Notes under the pieces: generated by a model | The model's input: only the letters and a program-made list of their open reading frames with translations | Told to the model about the DNA's origin: nothing | The model's database searches: none | Translations under genes and position numbers: made by a program | In this document: one piece after another, positions 13,101 to 25,790 of the stretch | How positions within the stretch are numbered: position 1 is the first letter of the stretch | Layout: every line of letters starts with the position of its first letter | NCBI GenBank assembly: GCA_008711295.1 | Contig: VUYV01000099.1 | Span: 3,162,509 to 3,226,508 of the forward strand | DNA length: 64,000 nt | DNA from: Anarhynchus alexandrinus | Taxonomy: Eukaryota > Chordata > Aves > Charadriiformes > Charadriidae | Reading direction: 5' to 3'

Positions 13101-14261
13101 TCACTCATATTTTTACATACAAAATCACTGTTGTTCTCTGCTACTCTAGACAATTTACTTGTTTTGAAACAAGTGTTATAAATCAGAAAGTCATCTCGGC
13201 AGCTATTTTAATATTTGTCATACCAAACATTTGCAGCAGAGTAGTAACGTTACATTTCTCTTTTTCAGGTTTTCCTTTTTTTACCAGAGCAGTTCAGAGT
13301 CGCACCATCACATGTGTTGTTTTTAGGCTGTGCAGCTTCTCAGTGAACCCAAAGGACCTTCCCAGAGAGAAAAGTCTCTTTTGCCGTATTTCCTTCAAGG
13401 CTGAGGCACAGAGGTGTAGCCTCTCTCTAACTTGGCAAGGTGTCTTTTATGTGAACCATGGCCTCTGAGAAGTAACATATGATCTGCATTACCTGACTTG
13501 AATACCAGCCAGACCCTTGAAAAATGATGCTGGGTCCTGTATACTTAGCACAGATCCTTGTATTTTGGTACACATTAAGTACACACCAGTCACATAAAAG
13601 ACGCTTCCCTGCAATTTTGTAAGAGCCAAAAAATTTCAAGTGGCTGAAACATAATATATGCCAACATAAATATGCTTCATATACCCAAATATTAACTTGT
13701 TTTATTTCAAAGAGCCATCATTAGATGGTTTCTTAAAATAAATGGGAAAATTAAATTGAATCCTGATGCTTTTTCAGTATTTAGCACCCACATCAAATGT
13801 ACTTCATCCAAAAATTTTAATTCAGAAACTGGCAATCATACTGCTCCTCCTGTTCTTGTGGATGCTATTTTTCCAAAGAGTTGCACAGAGGTTTGAGAAA
13901 AATGAATTATTAAACACATGTCTGCAATTAAGTGTTCTATGAACACTCACCTGCTGCGAGAGATTTTAAAGAAAAATATCTCTGTCCTCATACTACAAGT
14001 GCCCACTGTTCTAAATAGAAGGGCAGCCAAAAATAAGACTGGCGTTGTAGAAGAGGGGAGCTTGTATTTTTATCTGAAAGCTTTTATGACTTGGGCTAAA
14101 TTAAGATTGGAAGTAGTCTCCTTTGTGAAGGAAAAAATTACAGTTGTGATAGGAGATGAACTAGATAAGCACATACAATAGGCATACATGGGTAACCTTA
14201 TTTAGGTGCCTGGGCTAAATGAATTAAAAGAAGTTATTGACACAAGCAGGAAAAGATCATA
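10171..14261. other. Intronic stretch, no gene seen
   Basis: The first 300 bases remain moderately GC-rich and could be a continuation of the retroviral element; after about 10480 the sequence is AT-rich intron. A minus-strand ORF of 175 codons at 12441-12968 has no recognisable domain and is of a length expected by chance in a window this size. A C run lies at about 11800-11808. Nothing else was recognised. Confidence 0.5.
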
Positions 14262-14460
14262 ATGGGAATAGTTCTTGAGCCTGGAAATTGTGAAATTCAG
14301 GTTTAAATCCCTGCCTTTAACCTTCCCTGTCACATATGCCAAGGCACAACTGTGCCTCAGCTTCCACTGTAAAACTTGCCTGCTGTTCTCACATGGTTGC
14401 TGTCAGGACGAATACGTGAAAAATTATGATGTGGCTCAGTTGTTATAACACTGGGAAGAA
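14262..14460 (+). mobile_element. MIR-type ancient SINE
   Basis: The stretch follows the MIR consensus in order: gagcctggaa, then a B-box-like ggtttaaatccctgcc near 14300, then a region corresponding to the loss-of-function tRNA half, then tgtgcctcagcttccactgtaaaa near 14351 (MIR: tgtgcctcagtttcctcatctgtaaaa), and finally ggttgctgtcaggacgaatacgtg near 14394 (MIR: ggttgttgtgaggattaaatgag). It is highly diverged, as expected for a copy predating the bird-mammal split. The family assignment is from memory of the consensus. Confidence 0.75.
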
Positions 14461-17400
14461 ACCAAGAATGACACAGACTTTCTCATGTTCACAGCTGACT
14501 TTGAAGTGGAAATAAAGTGGTCTAGAAGATAGAGGTGGCCCATTCTTATATATACACCAAGGGTATTTCTCTTTCTTTGTTTCCTCTATGATAATGGATG
14601 ACTGATACCAATGCATGGATGGATGCCTACAGGAAGGATACCATGGTGTAACCTACTCTATGATTTCTCTCCTAAGCATCTGCTGCAGGGCAGGAGGCAA
14701 GCCAGCGGGCTCTGCAGCTATCCTTATGTTTAATACCTTTATATTTTCCTTTCAAAATACCCACCATCGTTTAAATGTGGTTCCTGTCCCTTTGAGATCA
14801 TTAGGAATATTGTTTGGCAAAATACAATTTTTCAAACTTGCACTTTTAATTCTTGTAAATTATACAAGTAGGAAGAGCCTGTTTAAGCCTTGTAATAACG
14901 TTTCTTTAACAACGGCTTACTATAGCATCAGTGGGTCTCGGTGATCACAATGCTAATTCATTCCTTGTTTCCTCCTATTTTGGTTTTATTTCACTAAGAT
15001 GACAGCACTTTGTAACTGAAACTTTTGTCCTTTATTGCTTGGTGCAAGGTACTTATTAAATAAATGCAAATACATAGTGGGGTGTTGCATGCTCAGGTAC
15101 ATACACAATTTTCTTTTTATCCAGTGAATGGATCATAACCTTTTCTCCCATCCATTTAAAAAAACATTTAACCGCGTCCCAATCACAGAAAATGGCATTC
15201 CAAATTCAACACATTCCTCATATCACTCTGAATTACAAGTTACCGAATGTTACCTGCACATCCTCCTCTCTTGTTTTATCATCTTATTTTTATTAGGTTT
15301 TAATGCTTAAGAGATTCCCAACAGCTAGGACAAATGATTCTGCTATTTCAATCCAATTTTAGAGTTTTCCAGCTTCAAGTGTGCTTGTCCATGATAATCA
15401 AATCTACAAACATTATCTCCAAGCAAGTTGCATGTCTCCTCACCTTCATCTCCTGACTTCCATAAAGTTACTCATAGATACCATTTGAGTTTGTACAAAA
15501 TGCAACCAAATAAAGTGAATGATTAATATACAAATCTCTAAGAAGTAGATCTTTTAACATATTCAATGACCTCTGTAACTTTCAGTAGAAAAATTACATT
15601 ACAAAAATAATAAAAGCAGTTATCTGGCGGAGGCTGTGATTTTCCCTAAACACTAGCAGGAAATACGGTGAACTAAGATGCAAGGTACTCATTTCAGCAG
15701 GAGAGATCCATTGTGCTTTGTTTATATGTAGAATGTGTAATTGAGGAGAATGTTAGGTCAAATGTATGATTTTATCAATTTAAAATGACTCAAGCTCAGA
15801 AATTCTTATAATCTTTGATTGCCGCGTCTTCCCCACCTCAGCAAATGGGTGCTGCTCACAATTGCTAAAGGCTCTTTCCTTAGCCTAAGTCCAGTCTAAA
15901 GGCAAAACCTTGGATGGGACCGAGGTGTCTCTGCAAACACACAGGTGGGAATCTTCACACCCAGACTGGCATTTTCAAGCCCTCTTTTCCCTAAAGAATT
16001 TACACTTATTAAATCTGATATAAAACATTAAATAGTATTTAAGTCAAAATTGAATATTTTAAAATGTCTTCTTAAAGAAACATCTTAAAACCTCATGTGT
16101 CCTGTGTACTTCTGGTCAGTGTCTGGACAGTTATACACAACCCAGCCCTGCACCAGCAGAAATGGCATCCACTGTTAAATGCTGATGTTTGGGTAAACCT
16201 GCTTATTCCACAGAAATACGGGTTAAAAGTCGTTAGTTCACTCAAGTGTTAAGGCCACAATTACTGGATATTAATAAACTACAGCAACAGCCTGTCATCA
16301 TAGTATTGCACTTCAGTAAATTTCTAATTCTGTCTCTTTATGAATCATGGAAATTGCTGAAAGAGTTTAAACGTCTAAAATTAACTGACATGATACTGAA
16401 AAAGAATTGTCTCTGGCAACCATCACACAAGGATGCTGTGCAAGTCACTCAGCGGCGCTGAACATTTTGGGTGCCGATTTATTTGTGGAGAGAGTTTTAG
16501 GCAGGCAACTTTAAACCTTAACGCAACAGGGAGGTGGTTGCTCTTCATATCATACCTGCAGGGTGCCTACAGATTTTGCGCACAAGAGTGGCAAATTCTC
16601 TCCGTTATTTTTCAAGGCTGTTGTAATTGCAATGTCTTTCTCAAAGTGCCTGGATGGCTATCAGTGTGAGCTGCTTTACATCTTAGTAAGAAAACCCTTA
16701 ACTCTGGCTAATCCCTGTGCTGTGATTGACTCTTGTCCGTGGCCTTTTTAAAGTTTTTTGTGTGCCAGGAAAGGGGGGAGGGAGGGAAATAAATCAACCT
16801 CTCTACTCTGACACCATCCTTACAATTGCTTCCAATAACTGAAATAACTCTTAACTAGAAAAAGAAAAATATGCCAAGAAGCACAGAGCAGTCCTGCATA
16901 CGACTGAAGAATACCGATTAAAAACAGAGCAGAAAAACAGCCCAGAAAAACATCCTTCTAGAACCTGAGGTCATCTTCATTTCCCCTCCTCTGCTTTTAC
17001 GTTTCCCCAGAGCACCCGCAGCCTGTGTGTGCAGCTTGCCACATATCTTGGGGAAAAGCCAGACCCCTGTATATGGGTTTAGCTTTTGATTCTAACTCCC
17101 CAGCATTTATACTACGTATTATACAGAGCAGAAAAACAAAGGAAAGCAGAGAAGCGCTGCTCTATCCGCAGACCTTCCAGCAGCCTCACAGAACGGTTTT
17201 CTGCTTTGCTTTAATTTAAAATTGAAACCTGAAGTCAAATTTCCACCTGGTAATAGCTTAAAGGCACTTCCAATTAACTTGGTAATACACACTTTCTGAG
17301 TTAATAAATTTTTCAGCCTCTGTGTTTAATACAATTAAACATTTGGGCCTTTGGCCTTGGACCTTATTTAGCTTGAGAAAGGACTGCAAGAAGACTGCCT

Positions 17401-20400
17401 CCAATTATCACCATTTACACAACATTCACTTAAGGGCTTTTAAATGCATACATATAGAACATTCGTTTAATCATACACAAAATTCAGTACCTGAATTCAG
17501 GCCTCCCCTCTTTTGCACAGAATACGTACAACGGGCAAGTGAATAATACCTCCAGCTACCAGGCTCTGAAATCAGCCATCACAACGCCGCCTGCGGTGGT
17601 ATGTAAGAGCTGTGCCTGCTCCTAGGAACTTACTTTTCCTTCCAAATCTGCATTTTGTTTTGCAAATTTCTTCAAAACTTCAAAGTTAATAAAGTGTATT
17701 GCATAGTGCAAAGAACCTGTAAGATATGCAGGACCAGGAAACAAAGACAGAACTGAAATCTTGTGCTTGAAAAAACATGAAAATTAATTTTGCCAGCATG
17801 CCTACCACATTAAACACCATATTCTTTTACACAAAAGGATTAAAAGGTTTTAATCCCTCTTTGCAAACAGCTAGTTCTTGATTCGGCAGTTCAAAAGGCT
17901 TTGCCAAGCTCAGGTTTTTCCACTGCTTTTAAGAATTAAAAGTGAGTGGAAACCTTATTTTGTAAACAGAGAGCATAGTACGATGATTTTAATAGAACTG
18001 GGAGCCAGAGTAAGTGACCTCTTCAGAATATCCGTTACTAAAGCAAAGGCATCCCGGGCTCTCAGGAAGGGACCTGCATTTCATTTTAATGCCACTGTAC
18101 GTTGTTCTATCCTCCTCCTAGTAATGAACCAAATTTCTGCCTCATCTACCTGGTAAGGAGGAAAACTTTCTGCTTAATGATAATAAGTGCACTCTGGCAC
18201 TTCTGTTACACCAGTGATTTTTTTTCCTATTTGTTATCAACTGTTTGATCATGCAGCATCTGTAGCATGGTCTGCAGAAAACCAAGAAATACAATTTCCA
18301 CATTTAAATGTTTACCAGAGTGTAAAAAATTTCAGCAGGTAGCAAAATACTCTCAGAGTGTCAAAAAAAAAAAAAATTACTCATTTTTGCTCAATCTTAC
18401 TTGAAATTCCCCAAGAAACAAGAATATTTCTGCATTAAAAGGCTTCCTCCAAGTCAGACTCCTTGATAAGCTTGGATGGAGAGGTTCAATGCTTCTGGGA
18501 GACACCAGGCAGCATTTTTTCCCCGTAACGACGTATTTTAGCAGTGGCTAAATGAAGGCACAGCGTCACGCACAGCTCAAAAGCCATTTGAGCGGAGTTT
18601 TGAATCCAGGGCCACCACCTCCGCCCAGCAGCAGGACTGCGCTGGCAGAGGGCTGCTGAGGAATTCCAATCCAAAACATCTGCCTCCATCCAATATGAAT
18701 ATTGGGTGTCGAACCCCACAGTAAAGAGAAGGATTGACACATGCCCCAAGGTTTGCAGTTTTACAGTTGTCGCTCTGTGCACAAAGCGGGGCAGGCGCTT
18801 CATCCCAGGAGATGCCCAGTCCTCTCCTCCCCCCACCCGGGGCTTTCTGGTTCAGTGAGGGCTGACTTTTAGAAAGGCATCAAAATTAATCACCTTCATG
18901 GTTGCTGCATTCTTGATTTAATTTTTCTAGCTTCCATTCCTTGCTGTGTTATGAATTCAACAGATAAAATGAAAAGCTCTTTTCACTTTAATAACTTTTC
19001 TCTGTGTAGATGATCAGTTCAGCCTCTAACTGTTTCCAAACTAAACTCTTTAAATCTCCAGTTACCAGATATGGTTCCAGATTTGATTTATTGTGGCCTT
19101 TTACCTGCACCAACTTTTACTTGATTTCACCTGACTACGCACAGAGTTGCAAGAAATGCAGAAAGCTGCAGTCCACGTGGAGAAGTTATGGTTTGCCACG
19201 CTGTGAAAAGTTGCTGTGGCCACCAGGTCTATCCTGAAGCCCAGGACATAATGCACTGGGACCACAAGGTGCTGAATTTGAATTTCCAGAGCTGACCTGG
19301 GACTTGCATACAGGCTGAAGCAGGTGCTGAAGAGGAAAGGCTGCGCTCAGGACCTGCAGGACTGGGAAGCCACCCCTGTGGGTGCTTCGTGCACAGGGGC
19401 CACCGGGAAACCCAGCATCACAGTTATTCCACAGGCTGCCTGGCAGCGCACGGCTCTGAATGGACTGACTCTGTCTAAAGGAGATATTTCTTCTATATCG
19501 TGAATTATCTCTTTCTTCAGCACCTCTGACAATATCTGTGTCTCTGGGAAAAGAGAAAACCAGTTAATGTCACCATTGCAGTAGGTATCTTGGCAAGGCA
19601 GCACATATATTCCACCAAGGAGATGGTATTTGACAGTGTATTTTATCCTCGCAAAGCCAGAAACACTGCCTGCTACCCAAAAACAAGCTTTCCTAGTTAA
19701 ATGCACCAAAAGCATAATCCACGCTGGTTTAGGAGGACACATTCCTTGCTCACCACAGAGCTCTGCTGCAGGTCACAGACCTTACTGTGCCATCAACTCC
19801 TGCAGTACCTGGTGGGACACGAGCAGAACAAAATCCAACAGAAAGTAGCGGCAGGGAGTTACAGCACACAACCAAACCCAAATAAACTGGGATATCCCTA
19901 GCACGGGCTTTGAGATTGGGTACCCTTCAGCAGCTGCCTTCCCTGGGAAGACCTTACTGCTCCGATCACACTCAGAATTGTGAGCCACGCGTGCTGGCAT
20001 GGTGCCTAAAGAGTAGTGTTTGCCAAGCTGGCATTAAGCGGGAGCTCCATACAAAGACTAGGAATGTCTATGAACAATGAAAAGCATCCGGTAGCTCCTG
20101 TAATTTTTCTTATTGTGTTCTCTCACGCATCTTAACTCAAATATGTTTATATTTTAGGCATGACCTACACATAAATAGTTCTGGAATGTCCCTCAACCCA
20201 GACCTCCAGCACCTTCTTCCACATTTCTCCTCATGTCAGCAGTGAGTCCCAATTTCATGCAAGATTCACACGATCACAGAGGGTAGCGAGGAATGGTGAG
20301 GGGCTGTTCCACTGTTGACTCCCCGCCATACATATGCACCAAGGTTCAGCACATCACAGGGGGAACCCAGAATTGACAGTGCCAGCCCTCATGCTGACTT

Positions 20401-23400
20401 CTGCAGCCTGGAAAGATGTTCATCCCCAAATCTGAGACTCACAAATACATGGATGGAAGTCTGCAGGTGCCACGAGAGAGCTGTAAGCAAGTATGCTGCT
20501 TACAAAGATTTGCCACACTTCGTGTTTGCCTACATCGCTCGCTTTCATTCTCACTGCTAGACAAAAATGATCACATGCTACAAGCTTAAGGGACACGCAC
20601 CATGCGCACAGATGTCAGACCGGCAAGGTTCAGCTTGCTTTTAAGCTCTTTGTGGAGACTACACAGGATATATTTATAATAGAAAACAGATTTGTCTTTT
20701 AGAGTGCTGTGTCTAAGTCTCCCTCGCCCATCCCCGCTCTGTTGACCGAGTCCCAAGGTTCCTGGCTTCACACTCAATTTGCTGAACTAAAATCCATACC
20801 AGCAAAGAGGATGACAAGCTACCTCAGTGTGAGCTAACTGCACTTCTTAGGTTTTACATGCGTGAGAAAGAAGGCACTGTTTCCACCTTGGGATCTGACA
20901 TCCAGTATATTTCATGAAGGACGTACACCAGGGTGAAACACAAATCTGTATGTGAATCTGAAGCTTGCAGGAACGGCAGCCTTCCTTACCTACTGCAAGT
21001 CAGCGCATCGCTAAATCATAACACAGCCTAGAAAGAACAGGAAGATGAGACAAAAGAGCCTGTCCAATTATGCCTGCCTCAAGTGAATTTTATTAGTCTC
21101 TCAGCTCCGTTAATGGTGAGGATAGCATACCTGCATATAGGCAAACGGATCTTGCTTAAGAATTACCCATGCAGGAATAATCCCCTGCCTATCACCAATC
21201 TTTGATTTTCGTGTTATGTTTTAAAGACTGAATTGAAGGTAGGTGCCTGCCAACTCCTCTTGTGTTCTTCAAGAATAAATGTTTATCAAAGGGGAGTGTC
21301 CCCCATTTGCTGAGTTGGAATTAGTTACATCAACAGGGTATCAAACGGGTTGCTGCCTGTCACCGTTATCAAAGAGGAATTCAAAATAGAGACACTAAGC
21401 AACAGCAACCGAGCACTGGAGCCTGTCAGAGCAACCGTGACACAGGACAGCCAAAAGGCACAGGCACAGAGGGCTGGAAGGGGCTCTCCGAAGCAGAGTC
21501 CCGTCCCTCAGCCTCGCAAGGGCTGCACTGCACAACTGCTTTTGTAAATGGATCACGCACCGTCCTAACATAGGTTTGAGTTTCAGCCACACTTCTCTTA
21601 CTGGAAAACTGTTCCAAATTGATGGTCACAGAAACATCAGCTGGAAAACAGATTGTGTTTTTTAAAGTTATTTGTTGTCAATTATACCCACTTGTTTGTA
21701 AGCTAACATGATCCTTTAGCTGAAAAGGCTTCCATTCCACCTCCGTCCCTTTTCTCTCTTGCCCCCAATATATACCTCTGGTCATTTTTACTCCCTTCTT
21801 AATAGTAGTAAAATGTTTTCTGTCCTATATATCCCCTGTGAGACTTCACAGACTAAAGACCACCTCTTAAAAGAAAAAAAAAAGAAGAAAAAAAAGATAT
21901 TGCATGTTGAATTCTGCTTCATACTCTCCATAATACTTAGTCCCATTATTACCACCATCTTATTGAAAACCAAGAAAGAGCATTTGTGTTTGGGCATCTT
22001 GCAAATATTATTCATAATCTTAGCATCACCTTTTTGTCTCCCCCCCGCCCCACATTTTTTTTTAAGTTATGCAGTTGAATATAGCTTTTGTTAATTCTTC
22101 TATATAATTTAAACTGTTCAGTCTGGTTTAATTTCTATGATCACATCTACAATGTCCTCATGACATATGATTTCCAAGTTTCAAAAAAAACTTGCAATTC
22201 TGTTCATCATGTGCAGAAAGTGTTTGTTAACAAGGCTGCTTGGGAAGTGCACTTGCACTTTCATATGGCAAGTGCATGTCCAGATCTCCACTTTAACCAT
22301 GATTATGGAAAGAACAAAATTTTATTTGTAACTAGCCAGAAGCCTCAAAGGCATGTTTATTGTGCAAATTAGGAGCTATGCTGCAGAGTCATACAAAACA
22401 TGCAATTCAGCTGTTGTTATAATACAACCTCAGATAATTAAAAGTGAGATAAAAGGTAGAAAAGCAGGAGATGAACTGTAAACTGGGAGAACAAGCCCAC
22501 CAGCACAACAGCAGCTGCCCACGTTCTCAGTGCTTCGACCGTAAAAACAAGGCTGACAACACGATTTGCAAAGTGCTGAAATCGCCCAACAGCACCAGTC
22601 ATAATCTTAGATGCACATTTCCTTCAGCCAAGCATTTTCCCCCTATTACTGGTGATAAAGCTGGCATATGAATTAAAGATTTGAGAAAGGATGATGACAG
22701 TACGGAAATTAATCACACATTAATTTAAAACTTCCAACTGTCTTGGCATTGTGAAGCCATCACACTGCCACATCCTGGAGAAAAGTGACACACCAGTCCA
22801 CCACCATACGGAAATACAGCCTCGTATTGCAAGTGACTGCATCTTAAATGCCATTAACTGTTTTCTTTGAGTTGCATCAAATCACATTTCAGAGGCCGGT
22901 GTTTAAAATTCCAAGTACTAGAAAGCCTCATTCAAAGTATTATAAATTCAACAGTGGCACTGCAGCAGACAGGGATTTATCTTTCAGACTGCTGCGATCG
23001 TTATTAATAATATTACCAGCCACTTTTGTTTTGCTAATTTGGTGCTTCACCTATGAATAAGTGAACTTTAGGAAATAAATTACGTAGAACAATATTAGTG
23101 TTGTTCTTACTGTATTAACAGGCATCCATGTATGTAATTCATCCACAGTGGTTTCTGAGTATATCCACGCTGCAAATAATGCCATTAGGCACTGATGGGC
23201 TGGCTTGCAACCAAGTACACACTTTATGGACTCCCTTCTGGATGGCAGCACCACTGAACTGGTTAGGAAAGCCAGCGCAGAAGGGCAGCAGTTCTCTAAC
23301 ACAGACTCGGGAACTCCAGAAGAACTCCAGAGATGCCTTTCTGATTCTTATCTCCTTCTTGGATGCAGGGATTTGGGGGCTGTCTTTCCTGAATAATGAT

Positions 23401-24591
23401 TCTTGAACAGATCGGTCAGAACGCTGATTGCTAAAATTAAAACAGCTTAAACTGAATGCAGGACTCTGTCACACGTTGTCAAACGTGCTACAAAAAGGGA
23501 GGAGGACAGAAACAACTTCATTGGTGCTTCATTGCTGTCCAAGTGAGAGTTTGTAGTTGCATAGGAAAGAGAAGCCTGAATTTAAGAGTTGATAGGCAGG
23601 ATTAAGGAGAAATGCATATTCTTTTAGACCCTTCTCTCTTCCAATTCTTTGCTCATCATTTTATTGAGGAAACAGACCTCAGCTGCTTGGGACATCTGCT
23701 CTGTTATTCCTTTCTCAGAATTCTGAAGTGTCTTTAAAATCCAGGTTTGTTGCCATTTTGGCATGATTTAAAGAGACTGACTGTATCTAAATGACTCAGA
23801 AGTACTGCAAACCCTCTTTTTTTNACACGGAGAAGCCCATTTCATTTATGAAAGAAACAAAGAAAACACTGCATTAGGAGTTTTAAAAGGGCCATTATCT
23901 GCAGGAAGCTGTAGCGAAGCAGTAATCGTGTCACTCACTTCCTAGAACTTGCTTTTTCTATCCTTCTATTAACTTTCAATATAAAATCAGAGAAAATTAT
24001 ATTATTAACTTCTTAGCCAGCATATTCTAAGTAAATAATCCATGCTTGTAGTTGGATTTTCAAGTTCTTTAACTTTAGGAATTTAAGAGGAGGAGACAAG
24101 TGTTTTTGTTTCTATGGTCTTTCATTAATTATTGGTGACAAACAGCCAAGACCATGCAGCTGAGATAACTGTTCTCTGAAAGGGCAACACATCCATTGCT
24201 CCAACGGCAGCTCAGCTCTTCCCACCCGCCACCGAGCGTCCAGAACGTGCTCTGCTTGCCAAACGGGACACACTGAACCCTGATTTCCAGTGCTACACAC
24301 CAAGCTGAAAACCAGAGCAAACGTTGCAACAAGCTTGATTGTATCTCCTCTGACATAAACAAGTGACAGCTTGTTAAAATATTCTTGTCCCAGTTACTTG
24401 AGGAAAGTGAGTGTTTTCAGATGTCTTCTGACTAGTACACCTGCGAAGGATGGAAAAATATGCAATACAGAAAAAAGCTGGAGCAGGCGTGACTGTCCTC
24501 AGGAAGCCTGGCACCACTTCTGCAACAATACAGGTAAAGAAGGGAGGAAAAAAGAAACAATTTTCTTCAATTGTTTATGGAAAAGACTCCA
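14461..24591. other. Intronic stretch, no gene or clear interspersed repeat seen
   Basis: AT-rich intron with simple A-rich and T-rich runs (A run 18363-18376; purine-rich A/G run 21869-21896). One ambiguous base lies at 23824. A 131-codon minus-strand ORF at 19347-19742 carries no motif I recognise. Nothing suggests an exon or RNA gene. Confidence 0.45.
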
Positions 24592-24826
24592 TTGAATCAC
24601 AAAAGCATAGTCAGGAAGGAACCTCAAGAGGTCTCCAGTCCAACCTCCTGCTTGAAGTGGGACCCTCACCAACACTAGATCATTTGAGCAGTGGTGTTGT
24701 CTAGCTGAGCCTTGGGAAGCCCTGAGGATGGAGAAGCGACCACCTTGCTGAGCTGCCTGTTCCAGTGCTGCTCTACCCTCCAAGAGGAAAAGCTGCTCCT
24801 AACACCATCTGACCCTCCATTTCAAT
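24592..24826 (-). mobile_element. CR1 LINE 3'UTR fragment
   Basis: The plus strand reads as the complement of a CR1 3' end: gaatcac near 24594, then tcaggaaggaacctcaagaggtc, a tccagtccaacctcctgctt block near 24637, and ctgcctgttccagtgctgctctaccctc near 24752. Avian CR1 3'UTRs have these blocks in this order and spacing. The copy is diverged and 5'-truncated with no coding part left. The CR1 sense strand is minus, the same as PTPRF. Confidence 0.8.
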
Positions 24827-25266
24827 TATTAATAGTGAACTTCAACACAGTTCCCTCTATCTCTGCATCTCATCTCTGCTAAACTTTATCTATTATGACA
24901 GCTATTGAGCAACTGGATGACTAAAGATGGCAGATACTATGACTGTATGCATGCATCGGAGCCCATGTTTGAATAAACAAAAACACTATTTTCAAACATG
25001 GCTAATCACCACATCAATAGACTTATTAATGGGATTCCAGGACATGGTTGAATGCATGTTGCAGCAGCAGGGACTGGCTTCAACAAACACAGAGCTCCAT
25101 TCCAACCGTATGTCTCAAAGATAAAAGAAAAATTGGAGTGCAATCAAATGCAGTGGATTAAATAACAAAAGAAATTAAACAAAATGGACAATGAATTTGT
25201 TTCATTGTATACATTCTGTGCAAACACACACACACCCTGCCACAGTTTTGAGCACATCAAGAGTTT
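24827..25266. other. Spacer between two CR1 fragments
   Basis: AT-rich sequence with a short CA run near 25225. No gene or repeat family was recognised. Confidence 0.4.
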
Positions 25267-25790
25267 ATGAATCATAGATTGGAAGGGACTTTTGGAGGTC
25301 ATCCTTTCCAAACACTCACTTAAAGCAGGGCCAACTTCGAAGCTGGTCCAGCTCTGAAGCCGGATCAGGTTGCCCGGGGCCCCATCCAGTCAAGCTTTGA
25401 GTATTTTCAAGGATGGACATTCCAAAACCTCCCTGAGGGTCTGCTACAATGACCATCTTCATGGTAGAGAATTCTTTTTTTTTTTTTTTTTAAAAAATCT
25501 ATTCTTAAAAAATTCTATTCTATTCTATTCTATTTTATCACGAGGTCCCATGTTGCAGCTTATGTCTGTTGGCTCTCATCCTATCACCACAAACCTGCCA
25601 GAAGAGCCTGACTACTCCTGCTCTACACCCTCCCATTGGGCAGTTGAAGACAGCAGTAAGGTCCCCCTTTAAGCCATCTCATCCCAAGGCTGAACAAACC
25701 CAGCTCCCCCAGCCCTCTCCTGGTACATCTGGTGCTCCAGAGCCCCCTCACCAGCTCAGTACCAGTGTATCGCGGTGCCCGTACACCAGT
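25267..25790 (-). mobile_element. CR1 LINE fragment interrupted by a simple repeat
   Basis: Left part (25267-25465): gaatcatagattggaaggga, then agcagggccaact, gatcaggttgcc and ttttcaaggatgg, all CR1 3'UTR landmarks. Right part (25555-25790): agaagagcctgact, gaagacagcagtaaggtccccc, aaggctgaacaaacccagctccccc and gtgctccagagccccc, the next CR1 blocks in order. Between them lie a T17 run and a TTCTA pentamer array where CR1 normally has a short T-rich segment. So this is one insertion with an expanded internal low-complexity tract. CR1 sense is minus. Confidence 0.85.
25475..25535. repeat. T17 run and (TTCTA)n array inside a CR1 copy
   Basis: T17 at 25475-25491 is followed by A-rich sequence and then about four tandem TTCTA/ATTCT pentamers at 25513-25532. 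It sits inside the CR1 fragment and probably arose by slippage in its T-rich segment. Confidence 0.9.

Noticed and set aside
19347..19742. Minus-strand ORF of 131 codons
   Set aside because: No recognisable family, no splice context and a chance-level length.
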